From positions 47,980,044-48,044,043 of the forward strand of contig NC_071354.1 of assembly GCF_943734655.1 (NCBI RefSeq): DNA of 64,000 bases, read 5' to 3'. The notes beneath the pieces are model-generated. The model did not search any database and was not told where the DNA came from. It saw only the letters and a list, made by a program, of their open reading frames with translations. Origin of the DNA: Sabethes cyaneus. Lineage: Eukaryota; Arthropoda; Insecta; Diptera; Culicidae. Below are positions 12,001 through 24,181 of this stretch, piece by piece (position 1 is the first letter of the stretch; each line of letters starts with the position of its first letter). The position numbers and the translations under genes are program-made.

Positions 12001-13400
12001 GTCGCTGTGGTTGGTTTTGGTTGGTCTCCGGGTGGCGAAATCCGCCACCAATAAATGCAACAGTTTTGTGCATCAAATCCAGTGCACCCCCTAGAGGGGT
12101 GCGCACTGTTGCACGGATAATCCGAGCAGGAAAATCGATTCGCAGTCTCTCCTGGTTGTGCGCGGTTCGGTTTCGGAACGCAACACAGCACAGCACTCTC
12201 TTGCCCCACCAACTTGCTCCAGCAGCGCAGCGACGACGACGTCACCGGCTGAACGTAATGAACTGTGAGCCGTCGTATATATAACTGCGGCAAAACACTT
12301 CATAAATTATATGCTCACTTTCATACACGATTTAATTTCATTTGTAACTGAGTTATCTTCTGCAATTATATCTTCCACCCTTTGCCGCTGTCGATGTTAT
12401 TGTTGCTGGCCGTGGCTGGCGCACATGCAACTGGAAAATTCGCAACTCCAAGGTGGTGTGTGCAACAATTGTGTGCGCCCTTTCGACACTGGCGGGGTGG
12501 GTTCAAATCTTTCGAGCACGTTGCCGGGAATGTGAACTCATCGTATTCCGTACATTTCGTTTGGCAATCGAGAAAGCGAATCCTTTATTTCATTGCACTG
12601 TGTGATTCCAATTGATATCCTCAAGCAGGAGACGGCATATTCAGCGCGGAAAGCGCCAAAGTTGTGGTTCGGTTTATTTTTAGCTTCACTGGTGATGCAC
12701 CTTGGGGTGTAAAAAATGAAACACAAACTATTACCTCGAACCGGCAAAAGACGTAGGCCTAACCGTAAAACAACGGCAGGGCAGAATTGAAAGTGAATAC
12801 TTTCTATTTCACGAAAAGGCAATTTCATCTCCAGCGGGTGATTTGGAGCCATTTTCTATCGTCTCACCATCGAGGAGTCATCGTCGTCGTAGTCGTCGTC
12901 GTCGTTGTCGTTCGTCGTTGGTCTCAGCATATTAGCGTGACATCGTTTGCCGGTCGATCGGGGATCCATTCACTTTTTTTTCTCTGCGCTGTGCTTTTGG
13001 TGGTTCGCTCTGTATTCATCCCCTGTTAAGTACTACGGTCTGCGTTGGGTGGCTTATTTTTTTTCGCTGCATAGCTTGCAGCATCGACCAGACACAGAGG
13101 CTGTGTTGAAAGTGGTCTCCTCCAATTAGCCGCTAAGGCGCACCCAGGTTTTCGACCAGTGTGAGGGAGGGGCTGGAGGGCAGAAGCGGGGGAAGTATTG
13201 CTTGCAGTCAGTCTGTTAAAGACAATATTGAAAGTAGTCCGATTTCACGATGCTGTGATCCACTCGCTATGATCTCAGCAGCGGTCCGATTTTATGAGGA
13301 TGTTAGATCATATCGTTCATTACCGAAAGGTCTGTCCGAACGGAGTGGAACAGATTGTTATTGTTTTGTAAAATGTTGAAGAAATATCACAAATTCTTGA
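12000..13400. other. GC-richer, non-repetitive block; promoter-like features only
   Basis: This block has a higher GC content and no recognised repeat family, apart from a GTC microsatellite at about 12880-12920. A TATATATAA sequence lies near 12276-12284. Competing short open frames occur on both strands without a domain. It could be an untranslated exon or promoter of a gene whose coding part is elsewhere, or conserved intron DNA. The TATA-like string alone is not proof. Confidence 0.25.
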
Positions 13401-13426
13401 ATTCAAATTCTACTAACTAAACTGTT

Positions 13427-14460
13427 TTAAAACCGGCGAGCAAGATTTTTATGTTCTGGAAGGTTAGCCATAAAGCAACCATCTTGACCGTCTTCACTCC
13501 GAAGAAAAACTTTTTTTTCACATTTTGGGTTAAAATCGGATCTACGGTCTGGTAGTAAGTAGATAGCACCTAAGCTAATGCAGCGAATAGGGACTGAAAA
13601 TTCGACCCAAAGTTGCTCAAGTATCACAAAATGGCGTCGATCAAATATCTGGAGACAGCATCCGGACTCCACAGCCACGTGTCTTGCTGCTATTGCGATG
13701 ACCTCGATCGCAACGGTAGACGGTAACTAATTACCAATGGAGAGAACGGAGTTAACACAACTATCTATCCAGTCAAATTCGGCGGTCGTCAAGAACAAGT
13801 TGTTAATTTTAGTCCAAAATCTGGTGAATGACCAATGGTTAAAACCACATTAAAATTTTAAAAAATAGTCCAAAGTCCACGAAGGTTCTGGTAATATATC
13901 CGAGGTCCACCAGTCGGTGCGCAATTAATAGGGTTTCGCTAGATAGAGACTGACGAAAGACCATCAAGAGGCGTAGTACTAGAAGAACGGTACGAGTCTG
14001 TGGATGAATGAAACTACATGGATGGCACGACTACGGTGGGGAGAAGGGTCGAAGGCATCCATCATACCAACGGTGCGTCCCAGTGTCAATTCTTTTGATG
14101 AGATAAGCGATCGTCTGAAGGTGGCAAGATCAACGAGCATCCCAATACCGGTATTTCGCAAATTATGATCCGTCTACTGCAGGAATCTGCGCTAGGCCCG
14201 AAGTCGATGGGAGGCCCGAAGTCGATGGGAGGCCCGAAGTCGATGGGAGTCTGGGGTACTGGTAAAGTAAACACAGTTGGAGTGACCGATGTTGAGCTGG
14301 AGTCAGGGTTAATGCGAGGTCCAACCGATGATGTACTAACAAGAGCAGGGTCAATAGGATATCGCCCGCATCGTCAAATACCCTGGATACCATCTCTTGT
14401 GATCAAGTACCAGGGTTTAATGTCGCAGTTTTGTACGCCAGTGGAAAGTCAATTTTAAGC
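13427..14460 (-). pseudogene. LINE endonuclease-region relic
   Basis: On the minus strand a decayed frame at 13430-13680 contains the phrases LEQLWVEFSVP and SLGAIYLLPDRR. They resemble the central part of the apurinic-type endonuclease of non-LTR retrotransposons, where 'QLWV' is followed by a 'G..Y.PP' segment. Upstream (13980-14460) the frames are broken but contain a Pro/Ser/Thr/Gly tract coded by the 18-bp triplication at 14194. No complete catalytic set is visible and stops are frequent. A LINE fragment is the best guess; clade not determined. Confidence 0.35.
14194..14247. repeat. Perfect 3 x 18-bp tandem repeat
   Basis: The 18-bp unit AGGCCCGAAGTCGATGGG is present three times without a mismatch. 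On the minus strand it codes for three copies of a PSTSGL-type hexapeptide inside the LINE-like relic. Identity of the copies indicates a recent expansion. Confidence 0.95.
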
Positions 14461-14499
14461 GAAATGAACTTGAGCGATAGAAGGCCGGTCGCCAGTGGG

Positions 14500-17078
14500 A
14501 CTTCCTGAGTTTGTTGTATGTTTTATAATATTGAAACGAAGACCTTTTTCGACCGAAACAGCCCAAAATTACTCCGTAAAAAAACAAAGCTTTGGATTAT
14601 AACCGTCATTAGGACGCAATCCTTCTTAAATATGCATCTTAGTGAAAAACAATCTTCACAGAAAATGTGTATTTTAGCATACTGAATAACTTTGTAGAAC
14701 ATTTGACAGCAATGAAAAAATCGTGTGCAAAGTTATTGAGTATAATAATTAGTTTTTAAGTGCTCTTTTTATTTTATTTCACAACCAGTAAGGCATAGAT
14801 AGTTACTGCATTCAGAAAAGTTGCTTATTTTAGTATGTTTTTCAACTTTTTGCAGAAATGTTTTTTAATTATTTAAAAAAACGAAAGTTTGTATCTAATA
14901 GTGCAAAAAGATGCGTTATATTTTATTAATAAACTTCTTTAAAGATACTATGCCTCAAAAATTACACATTTCTACGTTATAGCAAACTATTGTAATTTTG
15001 ATGATTTTATTAGGGTGATACAAATCCTAACCCTGTGTTTTCGTTTATTTAAATGCGTTCAAAAGGGTATGGTGTATTCAGCAAAGTCGTAGAACACGTT
15101 AAAATAATGCAACTTTGTTAAATACAGTAACTCTCTATCTCTTTCCCTGAACGAGCTATAACAAATTTTATCAAAAAATAACACATTTTACATTTAATTT
15201 TTCAAAGATTCCTTTAGAGATTTCCTGATGAAAATATTTTTTGTTTATAGACAATATATAGTACTTTCACCTAATGGTTCTCTGGTTTGCGCAAAGTTGC
15301 CCGAAATTGATAGGGCGAATTTTTTTTCTTATATTTTTAAACATATTAAATATGCGTCTTAGCGACAAACAGTCTTCAAAGAAAATATGCATTTTAACAT
15401 ACTGAATAACTTTGTAGAACACTCGAAAACAATAAAAAAAATCGTGTGCAAAATTATTCAGTACTAGCTTACCCGACAAACTTCGTTTTACCACAAATTA
15501 AACTGTGTTGTACATAAATCGTGAATCTCGGAAAACAACTCCCCCAATTGCTTAGACTGATAAAATAAAGCGGATAGCATTTAAATATTCGCCATCATTA
15601 CGAACCATTTCGCCGAATACCATTTTGCGGAACACCAATTATCGGTTGACCATAACGCGGAATATGGAGTTTCGCAGAATACCATTTCGCGAAAAACCTT
15701 TCGCGGGATGTACCATTTCACGGAAAATCTTTTCGTAGAAAGTACCATTTCGCAGGCGTGACACAACTGAAAGAAAGTAATAGAGGTCAGTACATCTACG
15801 ACAATAAATAAATCTAGATAGAGGTGATCTCTACGGGGGGCTGCCTCCCGCAGTGGCCGGTGCTTCAGACGGCAGGTCGCCGGTAACACTCGCGGCCTGC
15901 GGCCGTCTCGCGCTGAATTATCTAATGTTACTATTGATAGTTTTTGGTGGTCTTGTTATTGATTATTGTTTTATGAAAGAGTCTAAAATTTCTCAAGTTC
16001 AATTAGTTTTTGAGTTACGCAAAAATTTCTGTTTTATTTTTATGAGAGTCCTTATCCCCCTACAACAGGGGTGACGGGTCTCAAACCATCATTAAAAAAA
16101 TTCCTGCCTCCAAAACCCCCCACATGCCAAATTTGGTTCCATTTGCTTGATTACTTCTCGAGTTATGAGGAAATTTGTATTGGAGCCCCCCCTCCTAAAA
16201 AGGTAAGGGGTCCTAATTCATCATAGAAAAAATTCATGCCTCCAAAAACACCCACATGCCAAATATGGTTCCATGTAATTAATTAATTCTCGAGTTATGA
16301 GGAAATTTGTATTTCATTTGTAAAGGAGCCCCCCCTCCTAAAGTAGGGAGATGTTTCAATTCAACATAGAAAAAATTCTTGTCTCCAAAAACACCCACAT
16401 ATCAAATTTGGTTCCATTTGCATGATTAGTTCACGAGTTATGATGAAATTTGTATTTCATTTGTATGGCAGCCCCCCCTCCTAAAAAGGTAAAGGGTCTC
16501 AATTATTAAATTTCTCAACACAATCAATCAATGAACATGATCTGTTTGTCATAAACTGTACAGATCGTGACAAAGTATTTGTCGCTTACAAGTAGTGATG
16601 TCAATAAATCTGAATCTGATCGCTATGTTCTTGACCGCTAGAAGCGATTTTTTTCCATCCCTGTTTTTACACATCATTATGTTTCGAAACCGGTAAGAGA
16701 TAGATAGTTATTATATTCAACAAACTTGCTTATTTTAGTATATTCTGCATTTTTTTGGAGAACTTTTTTTTTAAATTTAAGAAACAAAAGTTCGTATCAC
16801 CCTAATAGGTGAATTCGCGGTCACCATAATATTGCAGAAAGATGCGCTGTATTTTATTATTAAACCTCTCCGAAGACACTAGTCTTGAAAAATTACGCAT
16901 TTTGTACTCAATTGCTAATGTCCCTTTGTTTTTCGAAACCGAACCACTGTAGAATGGCATCCTGAATTTGTTGTATGTTTTGTAAAATCGAAACGACAAC
17001 CTTTTTAGACCGAAACAGTCCAGAATTACCCCGTTAAAAGCAAAGCTTTGGGTTGTAACCGTCATTAGGACTCAATCC
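14500..17078. repeat. Block of old duplicated repeats
   Basis: Three segment pairs occur here in direct orientation: about 14505-14625 with 16955-17078 (shared phrase AAAGCAAAGCTTTGG-like and CCGTCATTAGGAC), 14629-14750 with 15348-15466 (shared CATACTGAATAACTTTGTAG), and 14760-14960 with 16665-16910. The pairs are diverged by tens of percent. The arrangement suggests two copies of one AT-rich element, the first interrupted by Helitron-like copy B, but its ends and class were not found. Confidence 0.5.
15464..16505 (-). mobile_element. Helitron-like element, copy B, 5' truncated
   Basis: The 3' end on the minus strand is GGGTAAGCTAG followed by T, matching copy A. The body repeats the GC-rich GGCCGTCTCGCGC region and about four of the 145-bp units (16120-16500). 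The TC 5' end with the GTCT tract is missing. The part nearest the 3' end (15590-15760) has a local array of ACCATTTCGC-type repeats not present in copy A. Confidence 0.6.
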
Positions 17079-17080
17079 TT

Positions 17081-17231
17081 CTTTATCGACAAACTTCGCA
17101 GCTGGTTAATTAGAGTACAGTACAATTGCGGGGCTCGTAAAACGATCCTACTGACTCTAGCATTTGAAGATTTGACCATACGACGACTGGCTTGTTAGAC
17201 CTGCAACATGCCTCGAAGCTAACTGAGATAG
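17081..17231 (-). mobile_element. SINE, diverged copy
   Basis: It aligns by eye with the SINE at 5908-6113: TCTTTATCGACA at one end, CGATCCTACTGACTCTA in the middle and CATACGACGACTGGCTTG near the tRNA-like head. The B box is mutated. The head faces the higher coordinates. Confidence 0.65.
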
Positions 17232-18291
17232 TGAGTGGAGTAAATTACCAATTACCCCGTAAAATTCGTTCAATTTTCTACTTTAATCATTGCCGTTCGT
17301 AAAAATGTTGCGAAATAGTGTAAATCTCAATTTTATTATATTTGATGGAGAGACACTGATGAAATATGTCAAATGATGCCCTATGGTACCATTAGGCTAA
17401 TTCGAGTTAACGGATTACGTTCGATGCGATTTTTGTTTGCAATACAAACGTATAACTGGCGGACTAGTATTTTAAAGTACCTAATTTAAGAATTTTTTAC
17501 CTGTGTAAAGCATGACACGTTAACCGTGTGTGGAGTACAAAATTCTGTAAAAAAAAATCGAAAAAATACAATAAAAGTTTAGTATGGAGAATAAACCGAT
17601 TTTAGAGGAAACAAGCAATAAAAAAATTCTATATTAATTACATTTTGTAATTCGAACAAAATACCGTCAAACGGGGTAACTTGCAACAGCGGGGTAACAT
17701 GCAGCAACGCTATATCGATCCAATGTATTGTACTTTTAGATCTGTTACTTCAATTTTTAATCAATATCAGTCACTGAATCTTGATGTTAACAGTTCAAAG
17801 AAGCCTTAGATACTGTTAAGTTGATTTTTTGCTGTTAAAATAAAAATTGGAGATTTTTTAAAAATCCCACAAGATGGTGTCAAATTCATCGTCAATTTTT
17901 CGTCTGTAAAACGTTTGTGTCGCCCACAAGCACTTCAAATTAAAGAAGTCTAACATACATTTTTATGGTAAAATGAATAAAATAAGGAAACAAAAAAATT
18001 GATTTATGATGACTAGTTTTGTTATAGTAGGTAACAAGCTTGTTACTACATTATTCGTAAAACAAATACTTAAACGGGGTAACTTGCAACAGCTGGTAGA
18101 TATAAAAAGCTGTGTTTCGTTAAATTCACGAGGCAAGTTATAATTTAATTTTGCATTAAGCAATACTAAAGAAGACCTTAAGAGTGTAAGATACTTTCCG
18201 TAAGTCGGAAATATGCCAGTTTTTCGCCAAAAAGAAAATATCCTCACTGAGAGAAATCGACCAGCAATATGACATTAGATCACTCGTAACG

Positions 18292-18451
18292 TAATGAACA
18301 TTCATATATTACGTAACCAAGATTCGATGATTTTTAACTCCCCCGCTCCACTTCGTGATGCGATTTTGCATAGTGGATATAGGACGTGTAATGCGTTGTT
18401 ACACAACTCCCGTTCCCCTAAGTGTGTTACGTAATATGTGAATGGTCCTTA
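18292..18451. mobile_element. Short MITE (160 bp)
   Basis: The ends are inverted: AACATTCATATATTACGTAAC at the left pairs with GTTACGTAATATGTGAATG at the right with few mismatches. The interior is CG-richer and shows no coding sequence. Confidence 0.65.
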
Positions 18452-18720
18452 AAGAAGGCAGCTCTATCGGATCCAGACAAGGAATATCAACTGCATGAAT
18501 AACATAAAGACTCAAATTCGTAATTTCCGTTACGGGGCTCATAAATTATTTTCACCCACGTGACATAGGACATTTATGCGTATATTCATAGCAAAAGCAT
18601 TAAAAATCGCAAGTCGGATTATCATTTGCATATTCAAGTCAAAAGAAACTCATACAAATCATTGAATTCGATCAAACCTCGTGTTTTTTAGTCTTGACCT
18701 TGAAATGCGGTCAAAAATAT

Positions 18721-19014
18721 ATTAATTTTTTTTTAAACGGTGGCCCTACAATTGATGAAGGTACGGTAGGGGAAAGTAATGAAAAGTGTTTTTTGAAAAT
18801 GAAGGGGAAAAAGTGGAAAGGTAAGCTACCTTTTTTCCATGCACCTTCCATTGGACAAATGGTAGGAGTCACAACGAGAACTTGTTAAGCGTAGCTACCA
18901 ATAACCCCCTCAACTTTCCACCATTTCCCCTCCATTTTCAAAAAACCTTTTCATTATTTTCCCCTACCATCCCTTCATCAATTGTAGAACCACCGTTTCA
19001 AAAAAAGTAATTAA
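18721..19014. mobile_element. Foldback MITE with arms of about 110 bp
   Basis: The left arm (18721-18830) carries AAACGGTGG, CTACAATTGATGAAGG and GGTAGGGGAAA; the right arm (about 18900-19014) carries their reverse complements in mirrored order. A partly similar single-ended stretch occurs at 52767-52820 (CGGTAG...ACGGTAGAAGAAAGTAATGAAA). Confidence 0.7.
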
Positions 19015-19499
19015 ATTCGTTCAATTTCTAAAAAATATTGCTTGTTGCAAGTTACCCCGTTTAAGTGGTTACTAGTAACAAATTAGTTAAAAAATTCTAT
19101 AAAAACCAATATCGATCATATATTTTTTCTCAAAATGTGAATTTGTTCTAACCTAGATTTAATAACTTTGTATTAATTAAATGTCCTCAAATGTACTACA
19201 GAAAACAACTGACGTCAAAATAACTTCGAAATGTAGTTCTTTACGTAAAACCCGCAACGAAAACATTTTTTTCCCGGCACAATCGGTTAAATAAGCGTAA
19301 AAATGTGCCATTCTTTGGCACCCCAGATCAGCCGGCAGCAGCCACCCAGCACAAGTCAATTCCCATAATTCAATCTTCGCGCAGAACACAAAACACTGCA
19401 ATAATTTCGAAACCTGCCCTGGCCGGCCAGCACCGACCGATCCGACGACGAGAAACCCTTCATTAGGCCCAACACCACAACAATAGTTCACGGAAGCGA

Positions 19500-21300
19500 A
19501 AGCCTACAATTTCCACCGGCTTCCAACGCCACACCCTGAGTTCTGCCTTCCATTGCTGCTCAGTCGACCGCCCGCCCGTCCGCCCGCTCTGGTATGGGGA
19601 GTTCGGTGGCAGCAGTAGTAGCAAAAGCCCATATCGAAAGCAGTGGCCAATTATATAATAATGAGGAAGTTGGCGAAAATATTATAATCACACAATAATC
19701 CAGCTCTCATTTTTCATCTCTTTGCTGCTCAGCGTGCTCAGCGTACCAACAAACGCGGTGGTAGGGAGACCTATCCGCAGTTGTTACTGTAGTGTTACAG
19801 TTGCCCTTCTCTTTTCACCTAGTTTTGAGCTTCACTCGGGCTGTACCGAGCCAGACTCTGTGTGTGCTACAGCTACGGACACACGTAAAACTGTCCGCTG
19901 TTGATGTTGCTTTTCAAGTAGCATTATGAACCCACCTCGGCAATGTGGCAGGCGGGGCCGAGGCCGAGGTGCCGGCGACGGTGAAGTAAGGTGGTTTGTA
20001 GGATCAAGGGAGCAACGGTACAGTAACACAATGCAGAAACTACCAAACGGCTGATCAACCGAAGGCGACAACAACAAACCAACAACAACAACAACATCAA
20101 CAGTACGTACACGCGGAGCGAAGCGAAGTGCGATCCGAATTGCCAACCCGAATGGGTTCCATTCGGACGGACGGCTAAAACTGCTTGGAACCGCCGGCAG
20201 GCAGAAGATCCAACTACACATATGCAAAGTGCGCCACAGGATAGAAAATAAGCTTGACCTCTGCAGAAGCAAGCGATGATGTTATTAGCTTAACGGATTA
20301 CGCGCCTGCTGCTTTTGCTTTCCAAGAAGGGGTCCCAACTGGCCGGCAAGCATGTGCTTGCAGGTTGGCATCACTTCTTGCTATGCCTTATAGCATAATT
20401 AAGGAAACGTCTAATGCTGGTCCACTCTTCCGGGGTCTTTCTATTGCGGGATTACAGTAAAGCATTCGTGTGTAGGGTCCATACATTAAATTTATGTCCG
20501 GTGAGAGATTTGAATAAATCAAATCAAACCGATACCCTTCAGCCCGTACGTACTGACACCCGGTCGCTTCTGGAGAGGAAACCGACTGTCAAAACAGGTC
20601 GAGTTGGAAATAACCACCGGTGAGTGCTGAAGACGACTCCGAATCGCGTCCAACCAACCAACAGAGAGGAAAAAGTAAACGAAAATCGACCCTGAAGCAT
20701 AAGCACAGTACGAATGTCTGTCTTCTGTGCTGGCGAAGTACAGAAGCACACATACACTCACGCTCACACACACCCATGTACCTACACGCGAGCTCATAAA
20801 TGAAGAATACAAAACGGAGAAAATACCTACACAATAAACATACTTCTATGCTCAGCGCGTTTGCATTCGGTAGAATTGAGTTTTTAGGCCGGAATGAATT
20901 AAAGTCGTGCTATTAATGCTTTACCCTTCATTGCACTAGAAAAAAAAATCCCAAGTGGCTAATCGAGCTTCGAGCACGGCCTTAAGATGTTTGCGTTTGC
21001 GGTCGGTTGTTGCTTGCAGGACCTGGGCCGTGACCGATAACAGGTGGTTGACATTGTAGACGGTTTGGCCACCGCGTATTGAACCGTACCACTTCGGTCG
21101 GTTCGAAGTCACTTCGGCACAACTGGAATCGGAATGAATGACTAAGATTGTTGTCCAGAGGAATCCGGAGCTATATTATATGGCCTGCAGGGGCAGGCTG
21201 TATGTGAGCTTCTAACTTCACCGAAGGTGATTCATCGCTTTTGACTCGGAGGAATTCCGAGCTTGCGACAAACTTACGATCGCTCGAAGGAAAATAAAAT
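19500..21300. other. GC-richer, non-repetitive block without a supported gene
   Basis: The block has mixed short open frames on both strands and no recognised domain. Low-complexity tracts are a CAA run near 20068-20105 and a CA-rich tract near 20747-20776. It may hold untranslated exon or regulatory DNA, but nothing in the sequence proves that. Confidence 0.3.
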
Positions 21301-21844
21301 AAATGAAGCTGATGATAAAATATATGCGGATGGATGGAATTTTAAACAGTGCTTGTCAGCAAATTTGTGATTTGATGTTGCTATTGAAATCCGTAACAAT
21401 ACCGAATGTTGATAAAATTGTATCCGGTTCATTATCGGATTCTTTTTCATTCATTAAAATACCATGTTGTTGCTTAATGATTTGCTATGTGTGGGCAATA
21501 AATGCAAGAATTTCATAGTGATTAAAAAACGGATTGCGTATTCAAAATATGTGCCACGATCTTTTATTCTCGCATCAAACCAAATTGCCTATCCTCAAGC
21601 CTGGGAAACAAAACACTCGATTGTAGTGCAGGCGTTGGAATATAGAAAATGTCTCTAGTTGTGGCCATTCCGTCATTAAAATTTATTACAACAACAATGG
21701 TTAGTAATGAAATTACATTTGTGGACTGTAAAGAAAAAGACACACATGACTCCATCAAAGATACAATGGAATCCATGGTTTCTCCGAGCAGAATATAAAA
21801 ATGTTTAAAAGTGTGATATGGGTATAAATTTACTTATTGCATAA
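21300..21844. other. Unassigned AT-rich DNA
   Basis: No gene or repeat recognised. Confidence 0.3.
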
Positions 21845-22480
21845 AGCGTGTCCCACATCAAATTGAACCACGGACGAAATGCTGTAGAAAATTACCAAAT
21901 TGACCGATCCTTTTCAAACTTTCAGACAATAAAGTATATCCCATTAGTAATCTTTTGGTATATTTATTTCATTCAACTTCAATACTATAACCGTATGCTC
22001 GCACTTTACGCTTAATTCCACTCATAAGATTCTGTACAACATCTGGCTGCAGCTTCTTCTGTACGGAAACCCACTGTTTCTTCATGTCTTCCTCAGGGCA
22101 TTCGAAGGCCATAGTTCCAGTACGTTGAGAGGGGAGGGATTAACGTCCTTGGGTACGAAAGTGACTCCATTGGCTTCGTACCACTCCAGGACATCCTTTG
22201 AATAGTGACACGAAGCTAGATCCGGACAGAAGATCGTGGGGCCCTCGTGTTGCTTTAACAGAGGAAGCAGACGCTTCTGTAGACACTTCTTGAAGTAGAT
22301 CTGCCCGGTTACAGTCCCGGTCACGATTTGGAGCCTTCTGCACTACTTTGTACGTACGCAACCCCTCCCGGTCCTTGGCTCTCTGAACGAACGACTTAAA
22401 CAGATTTAACTTTTTAGCCACATCTCTGACCAAATCATTGCGTTTCCGCTTAAACGCTTTCACGACATGCTCGTGATCCT
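21845..22480 (-). pseudogene. Mariner-superfamily (DD37E-type) transposase relic 1
   Basis: Minus-strand frames show three transposase pieces in order. The N-terminal piece (22463-22330) has a helix-turn-helix phrase, VRDVAKKLNL followed by FVQRAKDREGL. The second piece (22324-22130) contains LPLLKQHEGPTIFCPDLASC, the second catalytic Asp region, followed by HYSKDVLEWYEANGVTF. A decayed C-terminus ends with an RAYGYSIEVE-like phrase near 21985. The part with the first catalytic Asp has been deleted, and the pieces lie in different frames. An inverted-repeat-like end (GTGTCCCACATCAAATTG) lies near 21848-21865. The motifs match the mosquito ITmD37E family as I remember it. Confidence 0.75.
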
Positions 22481-22715
22481 GATCACTAATAGAACATCCA
22501 TTCTAACCGCATTTCTCCTTCCGTTCGATGCTCAGTTTTCCGTAGTAACGTTTAAGGTGAAACTAGTGCTCATCGAATCCGCAAATTTCCAAAGCAGTTT
22601 TTTTGTTTTAATCAAAAATTCTATGCATGAAAATGTATTCGCTATGTTCAGATTGGCTAGAAGAATATAGTGAATACATTTCTATAAGAGTAATTTCCGC
22701 TGAAACGGGGCCACT

Positions 22716-23973
22716 ACTGACAAGAGGTCTTCAAATATTGGAACTTTTGCACTTACTTGGTTGAAAATGGTTAAAAAATAAGAATTACACTTTTAATACC
22801 TCGAAATAGTGGACCCCCCGTTCGCCAAGGGGCCTAACAGTTTCAAAAAAAGTTTAATTTTGAGCAAACCTTGATATGCAACCATTGATAGCAAACCTCT
22901 ATATCATGTCATATTTCTTAAATTCGCCTTGAAACAACTAACAATTGGCCCGCTTCTGTAAGGAAGAACAGAGCTTTCAAATGGAGAAAAAAATTTTTAC
23001 GGCCATCTTGGTTTGGCCGCCATATTGGATTTCATAAAAAAAAAACACCGTTTTCACCGTGAACCCTCCAACCGATTTTCCATGCCATTTTGGATTTGGC
23101 CGCCATGTTGAATTTTATCAAAAAATCGCCATTTTCACCATGATCCCCCTAACCGATTTTAATTTCTAGTTGCCATTGCACATCTAATTTGATAAATGTT
23201 CGTCATAGCATTTTTCCTCAGGTTTCCGATGGTGGTCTAGAAATTAAAATCGGCTAGGGGGATCATGATGAAAACGGCGATTTTTTGATAAAATCCAACC
23301 TTGCTACAAATATCTGGTTGTTTTATTCAGTTAATGCAATTACACACCTAATCTTATGAATGTTTCTTATAGAATTTTTTCTCAGCTTTCCAATGTTGGT
23401 CTTAAAATAAAAATCGGTTGGGAGGCTCATGGAGAACACGGCGATTTTTTGTTAAAATCCAGCATGGCGGCCAAATCCAAAACGGCCGCCTAATTTTTTT
23501 TACGTCGTTTATAAGCCCTATCTCTCTACTTTAGAAAACCGTGTCGTTTGTAGTTTGTTTCATAGCAAATTTTGGAAATATCACAACAATGATATGAAAA
23601 TGCAAGATGGCCGTCAAAAAATTATTTTTCTCCATTTGAAAGCCCTGCTCTTCTTTTTTTGTTAGATTATAGTCACTTTAACAGCTTATGTCATTCGTGA
23701 CTTCTGCGGGGTTGGGATTTGAACCCGGGTTCTCGACGTAAGAGGTTCTTCTTCTTTACAGAACCTGGTCATTTGTGTTTCATCGCAAATTTATGAAATA
23801 GTACATGATATAGATCTCAAGGTTTGCTCAAAGTTCAACTTTTTTTAAACTATTAGGCCCCTTGGCGAACGAGGGGTCCACCATTTCGAGGTATTAAAAG
23901 TGTAATTCTTATTTTTTAACCATTTTGAAGTAATTAAGTGCAAAACTTCCAATATTTGAAGACCTCGTGTCGA
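22716..23973. mobile_element. Long foldback element (about 1.26 kb) interrupted by a SINE
   Basis: The two arms mirror each other over most of the length. GGTCTTCAAATATTGGAA at 22725 pairs with its complement near 23949-23966. CTTTTAATACCTCGAAAT, GGGGCCTAA and ATGGAGAAAAA also recur as complements. The centre (23020-23510) contains further inverted phrases built around CAAAATGG/GGCCGCC and ACCGATTTT. The right arm is interrupted by a SINE at 23654-23751. No coding sequence is present. Confidence 0.75.
23654..23751 (-). mobile_element. Short tRNA-derived SINE
   Basis: The minus strand carries a B-box-like GGGTTCAAATCCC and then a body ending in a T/A-rich tract. Comparison with the left arm of the foldback element shows that this segment is an insertion, with TTCTTC-like sequence on both sides. 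A close relative lies at 58609-58704. Confidence 0.6.
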
Positions 23974-24181
23974 CACCGACCTTTACGCTTGCTCCGGCGC
24001 GCAATAAAACGACGACGGCTTTCTTGTATCGACATCTTTCAGTTTACTCAGCATTTTTTGTTTACATCTGACACCCAACAATATAAGCTGCCAGATATAT
24101 CTGAATATTGTTTCGCAAGCATGAGAAATTGCTATTTGAAATTTACTGCAAAAATTCGTCACGCACCCTGTATTTATGTAT

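Larger units (their letters stand above)
17661..19070. mobile_element. MITE-like element with ACGGGGTAACTTGCAAC ends
   Basis: The left end at 17661 and the reverse complement of the right end at 19041-19070 share AAACGGGGTAACTTGCAACA. A further internal copy lies near 18072-18095, and GGGGTAACATGCAGC near 17692. The interior is AT-rich, has no gene, and contains two shorter inverted-repeat elements (18292-18451 and 18721-19014). Confidence 0.6.

Noticed and set aside
12276..12284. TATA box of a gene on the plus strand
   Set aside because: TATATATAA is common by chance in AT-rich DNA and no open frame with a domain follows; mentioned only as a possible feature.
19832..20272. 146-codon minus-strand frame in a GC-rich block
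   Set aside because: Competing open frames exist on both strands, as expected in GC-richer DNA; no motif was recognised.
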